A DNA stretch of 64,000 nucleotides from Pseudotabrizicola algicola (GCF_010915705.1 NZ_JAAIKE010000002.1:558001-622000); one strand, 5' to 3'. Shown: positions 15,739 through 24,843, numbered from the stretch's first letter. Notes: generated from the sequence alone by a model not told the origin. A program made the numbers and translations.

Positions 15739-18332
15739 ACGCCGCCATCCGCACCACCTGTCCGTATTGCGGAGTGGGATGCGGTGTGCTGGCTGCGCCG
15801 GACGGGCAAGGCGGCATGACCATTTCCGGTGATGCCGACCACCCTGCCAACCGTGGGCGCCTCTGCGTCAAGGGTGCGGCCTTGGGCGAAACAATTGGCA
15901 CCAAAGGCCGCCTGACGGCACCGCGCGTGAACGGCGACGAGGTGGCATGGGATAAGGCGCTGGAAATGATCGCCACGCGCTTCACGCAAACCATTGCCGA
16001 CCACGGCCCGGAGTCAGTGGCGCTCTATGTTTCTGGCCAGTTGCTTACCGAGGATTACTACGTCGCCAACAAGCTGATGAAAGGCTTCATCGGCTCCGCC
16101 AACATCGACACCAATTCGCGGCTTTGCATGGCCTCCAGCGTGGCGGGCCATCGCCGCGCCTTCGGGTCTGATACGGTGCCGGGCCTCTATGAGGATCTTG
16201 AGCTTGCGGATGTGGTGGTGTTGGTCGGCAGCAACCTTGCGTGGTGCCACCCCGTCCTGCATCAGCGTCTTCTGGCAGCGAAGGCAGCGCGCGGCACCAA
16301 GATCATCGTGATCGATCCCCGCCGCACGGCAACCTGCGAAGGGGCGGATCTGCACCTTGCGATCGCGCCGGGTGCCGACGCGCATTTGTTCAACCTGCTG
16401 CTGTGCCATCTGGCAGATGAAGATCGTCTGGATCAAGATTTTCTGCCGCATGTCACCGGCCTTGCCGAGGCATTGCAGGCCGCGCGTCAAAGCACAGCGG
16501 ACAGCACGGGCCTTTCGCCAGACGATCTGCGCCGTTTTCTGGCGCTTTGGTCGGGGCATGAGAGGGTGGTGACGGTCTATTCGCAAGGCATCAACCAATC
16601 GGACAGTGGCACCGACAAGGTGAATGCAATCCTGAACTGCCATCTTGCCACGGGCCGGATCGGCCGGCCGGGGACGGGGCCGTTTTCGGTAACAGGGCAG
16701 CCTAATGCCATGGGCGGGCGCGAGGTGGGGGGGCTGGCAAATATGCTGGCCTGCCATCTCGATCTGGAAAATCCTGACCATCGCACGGCGGTTCAAACGT
16801 TCTGGCGCAGCCCGCGCATGGCAGACAAACCAGGGTTGAAGGCTATTGACCTCTTCCGCGCGGTTGAGGACCGGCGGATAAGGGCGCTTTGGATTTTGCA
16901 CACCAACCCGGCGGTATCTATGCCCGAGGCCGACCGCGTGGCGCGGGCGATTGCTGCCTGTGATTTTGTCGCCGTGAGTGACATCTGGCCCGACACGGAC
17001 ACCGCCCGCCTTGCGCATGTGCTGCTGCCCGCGACCGCTTGGGGAGAGAAGGACGGCACGGTCACCAATTCGGAACGCATGATCAGCCGTCAGCGTGCCT
17101 TCATGCCAGCCCCGGGGCAGGCGCGACCTGACTGGTGGCAATTGGCACAGGTGGCACAGCGGATGGGGTTCGCGGGCTTTGATTGGTCTGGGCCGCAAGA
17201 CATCTTTGCCGAATACGTCGCACTGTCCGGCGTGGCAGGTGCGCTGGGAAGCGATTTTGACATTTCGGGCCTTGCGGGCAGCGACTATGGCGCGATGGAG
17301 CCTGTCCGATGGCCGGTGGCGACAAAATCCGGCGGGCGCTTCTTTGGCGATGGCGCATTTCACACGCCGGACGGACGGGGCCGGATGGTTCCTGTCGCCG
17401 CGCGACTGCCATCGGCTCTCGGCGCCGAAACATCGCTTCGGCTCAACACAGGGCGGATTCGCGACCAATGGCATACGATGACCAGAACCGGCATGGCTGC
17501 GCGGTTGATGCAGCACCTTGGCGAGCCTTATCTCGAAATCCATCCATCCGACGCGCTGCGCCTTGGTCTGGGCGACGCGACACTGGCCGAGGTCTTCAAC
17601 CCGCTTGGCCGTGCCATCCTGCGCGTGCTGAAAAGCGAAGCGGTGCAGCCCGGTCATCCCTTTGCGCCAATGCACTGGACGGGTCAGACCGCGTCATCGG
17701 GCCGGATCGACGCGCTGGTTCCCGGCCTGTGTGATCCGGTGTCGGGCCAGCCCGCCAGCAAATCGGCAGAGGTCACCATCCGCCCCTATCAGGCCGCATG
17801 GTATGGCTTTGCCGTATCACGGAAAGATGTGCAGCCGGATTGCGCCTATTGGGCGAAAGCCACGGTGGACGGGGGCGTTCAGCTTGAACTCGCCGGAGGC
17901 GAGATCCCCGAAGACTGGCCGTCCTGGGCGTCGCGGCTGTTTGGCCTATCCGGCCCGTCTGCCGTTCTGGCGGACCCCGCGCTGGGGGTGCATCGCATGG
18001 CCTTTTTCGATCAGGGGCGCTTGGCTGCGGCGCTCTTTGTCGCACGCTCGCCCGTGCTGCTGTCGCGGCCCCATCTGGTTCAGGCGCTGGGGGAACGCGA
18101 TGCCACGGTGCTTGCGGGGCGTCCGGCGGCAGACCGTCCTGACCCGGGGCCGACCGTTTGCGCTTGCCTGAATGTGGGGCTGAATACCATTTTGCAGGCC
18201 ATCACCTCGGACGGCCTCATGACCGTGGATGCCATCGGCGTCGCACTTGGCGCTGGCACCAATTGCGGGTCCTGCCGCCCCGAACTTGCCACCCTGCTTG
18301 CACGTCCCAACCTTCGCGAGGCCGCCGAATGA
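15735..18332 (+). CDS. nasA: assimilatory nitrate reductase catalytic subunit
   Basis: An 865-residue molybdenum bis-MGD enzyme that reduces nitrate to nitrite. N-terminal cysteines C9, C12, C16 and C44 bind a [4Fe-4S] cluster. The molybdopterin oxidoreductase domain follows, then the cofactor-binding C-terminal domain. The last 57 residues form a BFD-like [2Fe-2S] module (C809, C811, C844, C847), as in NasA forms that take electrons directly from a flavoprotein or ferredoxin. No separate nitrate-reductase electron-transfer subunit is encoded in the locus, so NirB or a ferredoxin may be the donor. Confidence 0.94.
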   Translation: MNAAIRTTCPYCGVGCGVLAAPDGQGGMTISGDADHPANRGRLCVKGAALGETIGTKGRLTAPRVNGDEVAWDKALEMIATRFTQTIADHGPESVALYVSGQLLTEDYYVANKLMKGFIGSANIDTNSRLCMASSVAGHRRAFGSDTVPGLYEDLELADVVVLVGSNLAWCHPVLHQRLLAAKAARGTKIIVIDPRRTATCEGADLHLAIAPGADAHLFNLLLCHLADEDRLDQDFLPHVTGLAEALQAARQSTADSTGLSPDDLRRFLALWSGHERVVTVYSQGINQSDSGTDKVNAILNCHLATGRIGRPGTGPFSVTGQPNAMGGREVGGLANMLACHLDLENPDHRTAVQTFWRSPRMADKPGLKAIDLFRAVEDRRIRALWILHTNPAVSMPEADRVARAIAACDFVAVSDIWPDTDTARLAHVLLPATAWGEKDGTVTNSERMISRQRAFMPAPGQARPDWWQLAQVAQRMGFAGFDWSGPQDIFAEYVALSGVAGALGSDFDISGLAGSDYGAMEPVRWPVATKSGGRFFGDGAFHTPDGRGRMVPVAARLPSALGAETSLRLNTGRIRDQWHTMTRTGMAARLMQHLGEPYLEIHPSDALRLGLGDATLAEVFNPLGRAILRVLKSEAVQPGHPFAPMHWTGQTASSGRIDALVPGLCDPVSGQPASKSAEVTIRPYQAAWYGFAVSRKDVQPDCAYWAKATVDGGVQLELAGGEIPEDWPSWASRLFGLSGPSAVLADPALGVHRMAFFDQGRLAAALFVARSPVLLSRPHLVQALGERDATVLAGRPAADRPDPGPTVCACLNVGLNTILQAITSDGLMTVDAIGVALGAGTNCGSCRPELATLLARPNLREAAE

Positions 18333-19144
18333 GCTTTATCGAACATCCCGCGACACTGGTGCCCTGCCCTGATCGGGCCACGCGCGGGCGGATCAGTCTG
18401 GTCGGCGCAGGTCCGGGAGCAGCAGACCATCTGACCTTGCGCGCGATCCGGTGCCTCGGGATCGCCGATATCGTCTTTTATGACCGTCTGGTAGAACCCG
18501 AGGTGCTGGATTTTGTCCGCCCGGGGGCAGAGCGAGTGTTTGTTGGCAAAGAGGTCGGCGCACATAGCTGGCCGCAGACGCGCATCAATGCGGCCATCGT
18601 TGCAGCCGCCCTGCAAGGCAAACATGTGGTGCGGCTGAAATCGGGCGACCCCTCCATCTTTGGCCGGGCGTGTGAAGAAATCACCGCTGCACAGGCCCAT
18701 GATCTGGAGGTTGAGGTTATTCCCGGCGTCACGGCTGCCTCTGCGGCCGCCGCGAGCCTGTGCCAACCCCTGACACGCCGGGGCGCGACAGACCGTGTGG
18801 TTCTGGCCACCGCGACCTGCTGCACCGGCGACATGCCTGACCAAATCGCCGAGATCGCCCGCCCCGGGACCACACTGGTTTTCTATATGGCGATGAACCA
18901 GTTGCAGGCCCTGTCCGAACAACTCATCGCGCATGGTGTGTCGCCCGAACAGGCGGTGACCGTTTCCACCGAGGTATCGCGCAGATCGGAGCGCACGTTG
19001 CACACCTGTTTGTCGCGGCTCTGGCAAGATTGCCAAACCGCCCGAATCCGCAATCCGGCAGTGGTGATGATCGAACTGGCCAAAGACCAGCCCGTCGTCA
19101 GCTCTGCCCTTGCCGCATCCCTCTCGGCAAGTCGGCCGGTCTGA
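18329..19144 (+). CDS. cobA: uroporphyrinogen-III C-methyltransferase
   Basis: A 271-residue SAM-dependent methyltransferase (SUMT) that makes precorrin-2, the first step to sirohaem, which NirB needs. Motifs: LVGAGPGAADHLTLRA at about residues 24-39, VVRLKSGDPSIFGR, and VIPGVTAASAAAA. It is a single-domain enzyme, not a CysG fusion, so the dehydrogenase/ferrochelatase steps must be encoded elsewhere. Last gene of the nitrate operon, joined to nasA by an ATGA overlap. Confidence 0.92.
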   Translation: MSFIEHPATLVPCPDRATRGRISLVGAGPGAADHLTLRAIRCLGIADIVFYDRLVEPEVLDFVRPGAERVFVGKEVGAHSWPQTRINAAIVAAALQGKHVVRLKSGDPSIFGRACEEITAAQAHDLEVEVIPGVTAASAAAASLCQPLTRRGATDRVVLATATCCTGDMPDQIAEIARPGTTLVFYMAMNQLQALSEQLIAHGVSPEQAVTVSTEVSRRSERTLHTCLSRLWQDCQTARIRNPAVVMIELAKDQPVVSSALAASLSASRPV

Positions 19145-19157
19145 GGCCACGCAGCAA

Positions 19158-20075
19158 CTAGCGGAGTGCGGGCAGGATCATATCCCGAAGACTGTCATCA
19201 AGGCAGATGCGGGGAGCCCAGCCGGTTGCCGCATGCAGCCTCCGGCAGTCGCCGATACTACGGCTGACGCCGGATGATGCAGGCTGCGCGGCAACATCGA
19301 CATCTGCCTTCCAATTGCCGATGCGGCATACCGCCTCCAACATGGCATGCAGGTCTACCCCCTTGCCCGAAGCGATGTTGAACAGGCCCCTTGGCCCATT
19401 TGGCCGCGCCAGCCCCACAAGGGCCGCAGCCACATCGCGCACATCAACCCAGTCACGCACCACGCCCGAAGCGACGCCAAGTGGCCCCGAGCGGCTGCGC
19501 AAAGTGTCGATGAAAACCTGTGGCACCAGACGCTGCGGCTGTCCCGGTCCGATGACATTAAACGGGACCCCGACCGCCAGATCAAGTCCAAGCCGATCGG
19601 CCTCGGCAAGGGCGTGCAATGTGGCTGCCGCCTTGCTGACTCCATAGGCAGCAACCGGACGCATCGGATGTGTTTCATCAATCGCTGACAGATCATCCGG
19701 CATCGGAGCCCAGATCGCGGCAGAGGACACGATCACCAGACGAAGAGATTCTGGCATACGCGCCGCAGCAGAAATCAGTCGCGTGGTCGCCGCCAAGTTA
19801 TCGGCATCCAACTGCGCGCGGCCCTCGTCCGTATCGGCGGCGAAGGTTCGGCCCGCGCAATGGATGATCGCATCAGGCTGCAGGTTGTGCAGAAGATCAT
19901 CCAGCGGGTCATTCACAAGATCCGCGCTGACACAGGCAAAGGGCTGCCCCTCTTGGCCGGGCGACATGGTACGGACAAGGCCGATTGGTTCGGCACCTGC
20001 TTGCAGAAGGTGATGCACCACATGACGGCCAACAAACCCCGCGGCACCGGTAACGAGAACCCGCAGACCCTTCAT
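19158..20075 (-). CDS. NAD-dependent epimerase/dehydratase family protein
   Basis: A 305-residue extended short-chain dehydrogenase. The Rossmann motif is VTGAAGFVGRHV (8-19), the catalytic Ser region is VIVSSAAIW, and YGVSK gives the Tyr-x3-Lys pair. PFNVIGPGQ and DWVDVRDVAAAL are typical of nucleotide-sugar epimerases and dehydratases. The substrate is unknown. It is convergent with the methyltransferase gene and its upstream neighbour is transcribed away, so it is monocistronic and has no pathway context. Confidence 0.82.
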   Translation of the reverse strand: MKGLRVLVTGAAGFVGRHVVHHLLQAGAEPIGLVRTMSPGQEGQPFACVSADLVNDPLDDLLHNLQPDAIIHCAGRTFAADTDEGRAQLDADNLAATTRLISAAARMPESLRLVIVSSAAIWAPMPDDLSAIDETHPMRPVAAYGVSKAAATLHALAEADRLGLDLAVGVPFNVIGPGQPQRLVPQVFIDTLRSRSGPLGVASGVVRDWVDVRDVAAALVGLARPNGPRGLFNIASGKGVDLHAMLEAVCRIGNWKADVDVAAQPASSGVSRSIGDCRRLHAATGWAPRICLDDSLRDMILPALR

Positions 20076-20340
20076 CCTGTGCCCTGCATCCCAAAAGCCC
20101 TTATCGATCAGCGGCCCGTTTCAACAGCCAGTTGAACACGCCAAACCAGCATCGGCAAACCGATTTGCATATGGGGCGACCCCGGCGGGCAGAGCAAAGT
20201 CCCCGCCATGGTGGCGCTGCCCGTGACACGTTTCTCCGACAGTTCCGGAAAAAGCGTCCGGCTAGACATAAACTTCCGCAGCCTTTGGTCGTTTGGACAG
20301 TGAACATTTGTGAGGTGCCAATCAAGCGAGGAGCCTACGC
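20076..20340. other. intergenic region upstream of divergent genes
   Basis: These 265 bases separate the epimerase gene from a small exported-protein gene. An imperfect hairpin is formed by GGGCAG and CTGCCC around 20186-20227, enclosing CGCC-ATGGT-GGCG. A ribosome binding site (GAGGAG) precedes the small gene. No protein or RNA gene could be supported. Confidence 0.3.
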
Positions 20341-20640
20341 ATGCCGTCTGTCGGGGTCTTCTTTGTCGTTGCGATGGCCCTGACGGGTCTGGCGGGTGCG
20401 GTGATTGCGCCCGTCTTGGCGATGCCTCCGGCAGGGGCAGGCGAAGGCCCGTTTCTGGTGGTGGCGCTGCCTGTTGCAGGCGGTGCCGAAGCCGTGGTTG
20501 AGCGGGCTGGCGGGGCATCTGTGACACCCGTTCCGGCACTGATGGGGGTCATCGCTTCCGGAGCGTCGGCCGATAGGCTGCGCGCGGCAGGGGCGTTTCT
20601 GGTGCTGGCACCTCCCGATCCATCCTTCTTTTGCAATTAA
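20341..20640 (+). CDS. small putative exported or membrane protein
   Basis: A 99-residue protein with a hydrophobic N-terminus (about 5-27, signal peptide or anchor) and no recognised domain. Two more hydrophobic stretches (FLVVALPVAG and ALMGVIASG) alternate with Ala/Gly-rich segments. A strong GAGGAG lies 8 nt before the ATG. It stands 26 bp upstream of the chemoreceptor gene and is probably cotranscribed with it, so a link to sensing is possible but unproven. Confidence 0.55.
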   Translation: MPSVGVFFVVAMALTGLAGAVIAPVLAMPPAGAGEGPFLVVALPVAGGAEAVVERAGGASVTPVPALMGVIASGASADRLRAAGAFLVLAPPDPSFFCN

Positions 20641-20666
20641 GGCCAAAGGCCGAAAGGAATACCGGA

Positions 20667-21923
20667 ATGACCGACCAAACCCGCCATGCCCATACTGCGG
20701 ACGGGACACGCCTTGCACGAATTGCCTCTTTGGCGGTGAGTCCGGTTCCGCCCGTCACGGCAGCACTGATGGGCGCTCCTGTCCTGCCCATCCTGCTGCC
20801 CAGCCTGATGTTCGGAGCCATGGCGCTGGTCGCGATTCGTCTGGATGCCAAGGTGAGACCGCTTGCATTGACGGTGGCGATGGTGGGCATCTGCATGATG
20901 TTCACTGCGGCCTTTGCAGGGCATGCTTGGCAGATCGATGCGCATATGGCCTTCTTTGCGGCTTTGGCCGTGGTGGCGACGATGGACAGCATTCCGGCGA
21001 TGGTCCTTGCGGTGGTCTTGACCGCCGCCCACCATCTGGCACTGGGATATCTGCTGCCGGCTCTGGTCTATCCGTCAAGCTCTCCGGGCGAGAACCTGAT
21101 GCGCACCGTGATGCATGCGGTGATCGTATTGGCCGAAGCGGGCGTTCTCTGCCTCGCCATCCTGGGCCGCAGCCGGGCGAAGTCTGTGATTCAGAAGGGG
21201 CGGGACGAACTCGCGGAGACTGTCGCAGAGGCGCAAGAGGCGCGCAACCTAGCCGAGCAGGCGCGGGAGCGCGCTGTGGAGGCCGCTGACCGCATCCGGT
21301 CGGAAGGGCGACATGTCCTGGCGGCTGTGGAAGAGGTGGCGCAGGCGGCACGCGCGGCGGCGACCCATGCCCAGAACTCGGGCAAGTTGGTGACGCGCGC
21401 ACGGAGCGACGCCGATGCGGCACGCGACACTGTGGCCGAGTCGATCAAGGCGATGGGGTCTATGCGGGAGGCCTCTGACAGCATCGGGCAGATCGTCGAG
21501 CTGATCGACGAGATCGCGCGGCGGACAGACCTTCTTGCGCTGAACGCGGCGGTGGAATCCGCGCGGGCGGGCGATGCAGGACGCGGTTTTGCCGTGGTTG
21601 CCAACGAGGTGCGCAAACTGGCACAGCAATCGGCGGATGCCACATTGCAGATCCGCAATCTGGTGACGGTGTCCGCCTGCCGTGTGCGCGACGGGGCCGC
21701 GATGGTGGAAAAGGCGGGCGTTTCTCTGAACAGGATCACCGACGGGATCATCGACCTCGACCAGCGCATGCAGGAAATCTTCGACGGGGCAGAGGCGCAA
21801 TCCCGCGGCCTGGGCGAGGTAACTGTTGCCATCGCGCGGCTCGACGGGCTGACCGAGCCTGGCCCGGTTCGCAAAGGCAGGCCCGTGCTTGCGCCTGTCC
21901 AAACCCTTCGCGAGGCGGGTTAG
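20667..21923 (+). CDS. methyl-accepting chemotaxis protein with multi-pass membrane sensor
   Basis: A 418-residue chemoreceptor. Residues 20-175 hold about five to six hydrophobic segments with very short loops, in place of the usual periplasmic ligand domain. A coiled coil follows (about 180-240). The signalling tip is recognisable (ELIDEIARRTDLLALNAAVE and FAVVANEVRKLAQQSA). The start is ATG 20667 after AAAGGA. The C-terminal arm is short and there is no CheR-binding pentapeptide. What the membrane domain senses is unknown. Confidence 0.85.
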   Translation: MTDQTRHAHTADGTRLARIASLAVSPVPPVTAALMGAPVLPILLPSLMFGAMALVAIRLDAKVRPLALTVAMVGICMMFTAAFAGHAWQIDAHMAFFAALAVVATMDSIPAMVLAVVLTAAHHLALGYLLPALVYPSSSPGENLMRTVMHAVIVLAEAGVLCLAILGRSRAKSVIQKGRDELAETVAEAQEARNLAEQARERAVEAADRIRSEGRHVLAAVEEVAQAARAAATHAQNSGKLVTRARSDADAARDTVAESIKAMGSMREASDSIGQIVELIDEIARRTDLLALNAAVESARAGDAGRGFAVVANEVRKLAQQSADATLQIRNLVTVSACRVRDGAAMVEKAGVSLNRITDGIIDLDQRMQEIFDGAEAQSRGLGEVTVAIARLDGLTEPGPVRKGRPVLAPVQTLREAG

Positions 21924-22082
21924 CCGAAAACGCGATGCGCAAGGCCCGTGGGGTTACGAAGGGGCTTTTGGCCGCTTCCGCATGACTGGCCGGGCGCCTG
22001 ATCAAACGGCAATGGTTCGCGTGTGTTTCACGATGATGGTTCAAGTGGCTGAACACATCTCATGATAGCGGGGCAAAGACAT

Positions 22083-22159
22083 TGGTGATCCCGACAGGAC
22101 TTGAACCTGTAACCTGCCCCTTAGGAGGGGGCTGCTCTATCCAGTTGAGCCACGGGACC
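22083..22159 (-). tRNA. tRNA-Arg (anticodon CCT)
   Basis: A 77-nt cloverleaf on the minus strand: acceptor GGTCCCG/CGGGATC (one G-T pair), D stem GCTC/GAGC, anticodon stem GCCCC/GGGGC with loop CTCCTAA (anticodon CCT, reads AGG), T stem and TTCAAGT loop, and an encoded CCA end. No integrase or duplicated 3' end was seen nearby, so it is not marked as an occupied integration site. Confidence 0.95.
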
Positions 22160-22250
22160 ACGCGCGTCATTCATGCGGAAAATCACATGTGGATTCAAGC
22201 GCGGAGTTTGAAGCGCTGCTTGGCCGAGGGAATGACAGGTCTGGGATAAG

Positions 22251-22359
22251 AAAAAGGGGGAGTGAGTTTTGGCCCACCACTCCCCCTCCGGGTCCGTTGC
22301 GTCTGGGTTGAGAGCTTGCAGGACGCGCAGGATATCGCCGACCGATCTTTGTGGCCGTT
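22251..22359 (-). ncRNA. candidate small RNA with intrinsic terminator
   Basis: On the minus strand a -35 TTGTCC (22394-22389), 17-bp spacer and -10 TATGTT (22371-22366) are followed by about 100 nt and a strong terminator: arms 22286-22278 and 22264-22256 pair over 9 bp (GGGGGAGTG/CACTCCCCC) and lead into TTTTT. No protein gene fits: the one open frame runs straight through the terminator. The next minus gene is the tRNA, which needs no terminator upstream. A LacI-type operator-like sequence overlaps the -10. Confidence 0.45.
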
Positions 22360-22368
22360 AGCGGTAAC
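22357..22368. promoter_or_regulatory. LacI/GntR-type operator-like palindrome
   Basis: GTTAGCGGTAAC is a 12-bp near-palindrome that resembles operators of gluconate-type LacI regulators. It lies 92 bp before the regulator start chosen here and overlaps the -10 of the divergent small-RNA promoter. A half-site-like TGGCGCTAAC is at 22405-22414. Confidence 0.4.
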
Positions 22369-22448
22369 ATAGCAAAAGAATCGGCCTTGGACAAGGGCCC
22401 TGTTTGGCGCTAACAAGAAAAGGCGCCCGCAGCAGAAGGCCCGATCCC

Positions 22449-23483
22449 TTGGCAAAGCCCCCGCATCCCGATCCCCGTCGCACTCTGACCCTGCGCGATG
22501 TTTCCGAGGCGTCCGGGGTCAGCGAAATGACCGTCAGCCGCGTCTTGCGAAATCGCGGCGATGTCTCTGAAACCACACGGGAAAGAGTGCTGGAGGCAGC
22601 GCGGCGGCTCGGCTACGTTCCCAACAAGATTGCAGGAGCGCTGGCGAGCCAGAGGGTCAATCTGGTTGGCGTCATCATTCCCTCGCTGTCCAACATGGTG
22701 TTTCCCGAGGTCATGACCGGCATTTCCGACGTGCTGGAAGACACCGGATTGCAGCCCGTGGTGGGCGTGACGAACTATCTGCCCGAACGTGAAGAAACCG
22801 TGATCTATGAAATGCTGAGCTGGCGGCCCTCGGGGTTGATCCTTGCGGGGCTCGAGCATAGCGAGGCCAGTCAGGCGATGCTGGCGCAGGCCGGTGTGCC
22901 TGTTGTGGAGATCATGGATATTGACGGCACACCGGTGGATTCTGCCGTCGGCATTTCGCATCGCCGCGCCGGACGCAAGATGGCCGAGGCGATCATGGCG
23001 GCGGGCTACCGGCGCATCGCTTTTCTTGGCACCCAGATGCCCAACGATCACCGCGCGAAAAAGCGGCTTGCAGGTTTTGAAGAAGTGCTGGCCCGTGAAG
23101 GCCTGCAGTTGGCGGATCGTGAGTTTTATTCCGGGGGGTCGGCCTTGCTGAAAGGCAGGGAAATGACAGCCGCTGTGCTGAAACGCACCCCGGATGTCGA
23201 TTTCTTGTATTATTCCAATGATATGATCGGTGCGGGCGGGCTTTTGTATTGCCTCGACCAGGGCATCGATGTGCCCGGACGTGTGGGACTGGCCGGATTT
23301 AACGGGGTAGAGCTTTTGGATGGCTTGCCGCGCCGGCTGGCAACGATGGATGCCTGCCGACTTGATATCGGGCGGCTGTCCGCCGAAATCGTGTCGGGCA
23401 AGCGGCCAAATGGGATCATCGGGGGCGAAATCATAGAACTTTCGCCGACCTTGCAACCGGGTGATACGATCAGGTCGGCCTAG
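22449..23483 (+). CDS. LacI-family transcriptional regulator (GntR-like)
   Basis: A 344-residue LacI-type regulator. The helix-turn-helix and hinge are at about 12-65 (LRDVSEASGVSEMTVSRVLR). The sugar-binding-like effector domain follows (GVIIPSLSNMVFPEVMTGI, then GYRRIAFLG). It is closest in type to gluconate regulators. TTG 22449 follows AGAAGG at good distance; TTG 22404 is an alternative that would add 15 residues but overlaps an operator-like sequence. No sugar-acid genes are nearby; the only adjacent candidate target is the divergent small RNA and itself. Confidence 0.88.
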   Translation: MAKPPHPDPRRTLTLRDVSEASGVSEMTVSRVLRNRGDVSETTRERVLEAARRLGYVPNKIAGALASQRVNLVGVIIPSLSNMVFPEVMTGISDVLEDTGLQPVVGVTNYLPEREETVIYEMLSWRPSGLILAGLEHSEASQAMLAQAGVPVVEIMDIDGTPVDSAVGISHRRAGRKMAEAIMAAGYRRIAFLGTQMPNDHRAKKRLAGFEEVLAREGLQLADREFYSGGSALLKGREMTAAVLKRTPDVDFLYYSNDMIGAGGLLYCLDQGIDVPGRVGLAGFNGVELLDGLPRRLATMDACRLDIGRLSAEIVSGKRPNGIIGGEIIELSPTLQPGDTIRSA

Positions 23484-24100
23484 CTTGGCGGCACAAGCCT
23501 TTTGATCGCAGCGACATGGTCAGCCGTAGCCGCCATGGCATCCGAGGCGATATTGCGCGCCTCGTCCAACAGGTTTTCGGGTGGCGTGATCCGGTCGATC
23601 AGCCCCCACGCAAGCGCTTCGGCCGCATCAATGCGGGCACCACCCATCAGAATCATCTTGGTGCGGGCAGGACCGATCAACGCGGCCATGCGGCGGGGGT
23701 CTGTGGCCTGCGGCAGAAAGCCAAGTTTCATCACCGGATAGAAGAATTTTGCACCTGGCACCGAGAGCCTGACATCGCAGGCCAAGACCATGCCCATGGC
23801 ACCGCCAGCCAGAGTGCCGTTCAAGGCGGCAATCGTCAGGAAGGGCAAACCCGCCACCCGTGCCGACAGGCGCTCCCACACCGGATCGGTGGCAAGACCA
23901 AGGCGCGCGTCATCGAGATCGGCCCCGGCGGAAAAGACATGGCCCGCGCCGGTCAGGATGACCGCCCGCACGCCCTTGAGTTCGGCCTGCGCAAGCGTGG
24001 AGTCCAGTTCCTCGAGCATAAGCCGTGTCAGCGCATTCGCCTTGTCCGTCCTGTTAAGCGTCAGCGTCAGCAGCCGCCCTTCCAGTTCAACATTGATCAT
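23480..24100 (-). CDS. enoyl-CoA hydratase/isomerase family protein
   Basis: A 206-residue crotonase-fold protein, shorter than the usual 255-265 because the C-terminal helical part is reduced. The oxyanion-hole segments are present (VFSAGADL and NGTLAGGAMGMVLACD). The glutamates that catalyse hydration in enoyl-CoA hydratase are not obvious, so isomerase or another crotonase activity is possible. It overlaps the SDR gene upstream by 4 bp, so the two probably act on the same acyl-CoA route. Its stop overlaps the end of the LacI gene. Confidence 0.82.
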   Translation of the reverse strand: MINVELEGRLLTLTLNRTDKANALTRLMLEELDSTLAQAELKGVRAVILTGAGHVFSAGADLDDARLGLATDPVWERLSARVAGLPFLTIAALNGTLAGGAMGMVLACDVRLSVPGAKFFYPVMKLGFLPQATDPRRMAALIGPARTKMILMGGARIDAAEALAWGLIDRITPPENLLDEARNIASDAMAATADHVAAIKRLVPPS

Positions 24101-24843
24101 TCCAACACTCCAATCGCGCGGCGGATGCTTTCATCCCGCAGCTTTACCTCTTCGCCCAGCCACGGGTCGCCCCCCGCGCCGCACATCCACAACAGGCATT
24201 TGGCGGGCCATTCGGCGGGAATGTGAACCGCCGGATCAAGCGCCGACACCGGATTGATCCCGCTTGCCTTGATGCGGACCTGCATATCGGTGGCGACCGT
24301 CCCCGGCGATAGTCCCATGATACGCAATCCGTTTTGTCCCTCTTCCAGATGTGCCGCGCGGGTCAGCATCGCCGCCCCGGCCTTTGCGGCACAGTAGGCG
24401 CTCCACCCTTCCAATGGGTTACTGGCAGCGCCAGAACTGACGGTGATAATCGTTCCGCTGCCAGCAGCCTTCATCACCGGAATTGCAGCGCGCATTCCGT
24501 TGAAAACACCCTTGAGGTTCACATCGATCGCCTGCCCCCAGTCTGAAGCTTTTGCATGCTCTATCCGGGCAATCGGGTCTATCATGCCGGCGTTGTTGAT
24601 AAGCGCGTCCAGACGTCCCCAGCGTTCCATGACGGCCTGCACCGCCGCATCCACCGCCGAGGCATCGGCCACGTCGCAGGGCAGCGCGATGGACGCCGCG
24701 CCGATCTGCTCGGACAGTGCCGAAATCTCGGTCGTCGATCTGGCCAGCAGGGCCACGCGCCACCCGGCCGAAGCAAAGACTCGCGCCGCCGCTGCGCCAA
24801 TGCCCCGGCTTGCGCCTGTGATGATAACGGTTTTGCCGGTCAT
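24097..24843 (-). CDS. short-chain dehydrogenase/reductase
   Basis: A 248-residue classical SDR. TGASRGIG (8-15) binds the cofactor, NNAG is at about 84-87, and the catalytic set is SSGAAS with YCAAK. The GWRVALLARS segment with Arg after the second strand suggests NADP(H). The start is ATG 24843 after GAGAGGA; the upstream extension to 24873 is not needed. Paired with the hydratase-like gene in a two-gene operon. Substrate unknown. Confidence 0.86.
   Translation of the reverse strand: MTGKTVIITGASRGIGAAAARVFASAGWRVALLARSTTEISALSEQIGAASIALPCDVADASAVDAAVQAVMERWGRLDALINNAGMIDPIARIEHAKASDWGQAIDVNLKGVFNGMRAAIPVMKAAGSGTIITVSSGAASNPLEGWSAYCAAKAGAAMLTRAAHLEEGQNGLRIMGLSPGTVATDMQVRIKASGINPVSALDPAVHIPAEWPAKCLLWMCGAGGDPWLGEEVKLRDESIRRAIGVLE

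Noticed and set aside
16014-17675. 553-codon open frame antisense to nasA
   Set aside because: Composition matches a high-GC shadow frame; nasA on the other strand has full family motifs across it.
20101-20325. 74-codon minus-strand open frame upstream of the epimerase
   Set aside because: Cys/Arg-rich, no ribosome binding site and no known relatives that I recognise.
22083-22159. tRNA-Arg as an integration site
   Set aside because: No integrase gene and no repeated tRNA 3' end were seen in the window.
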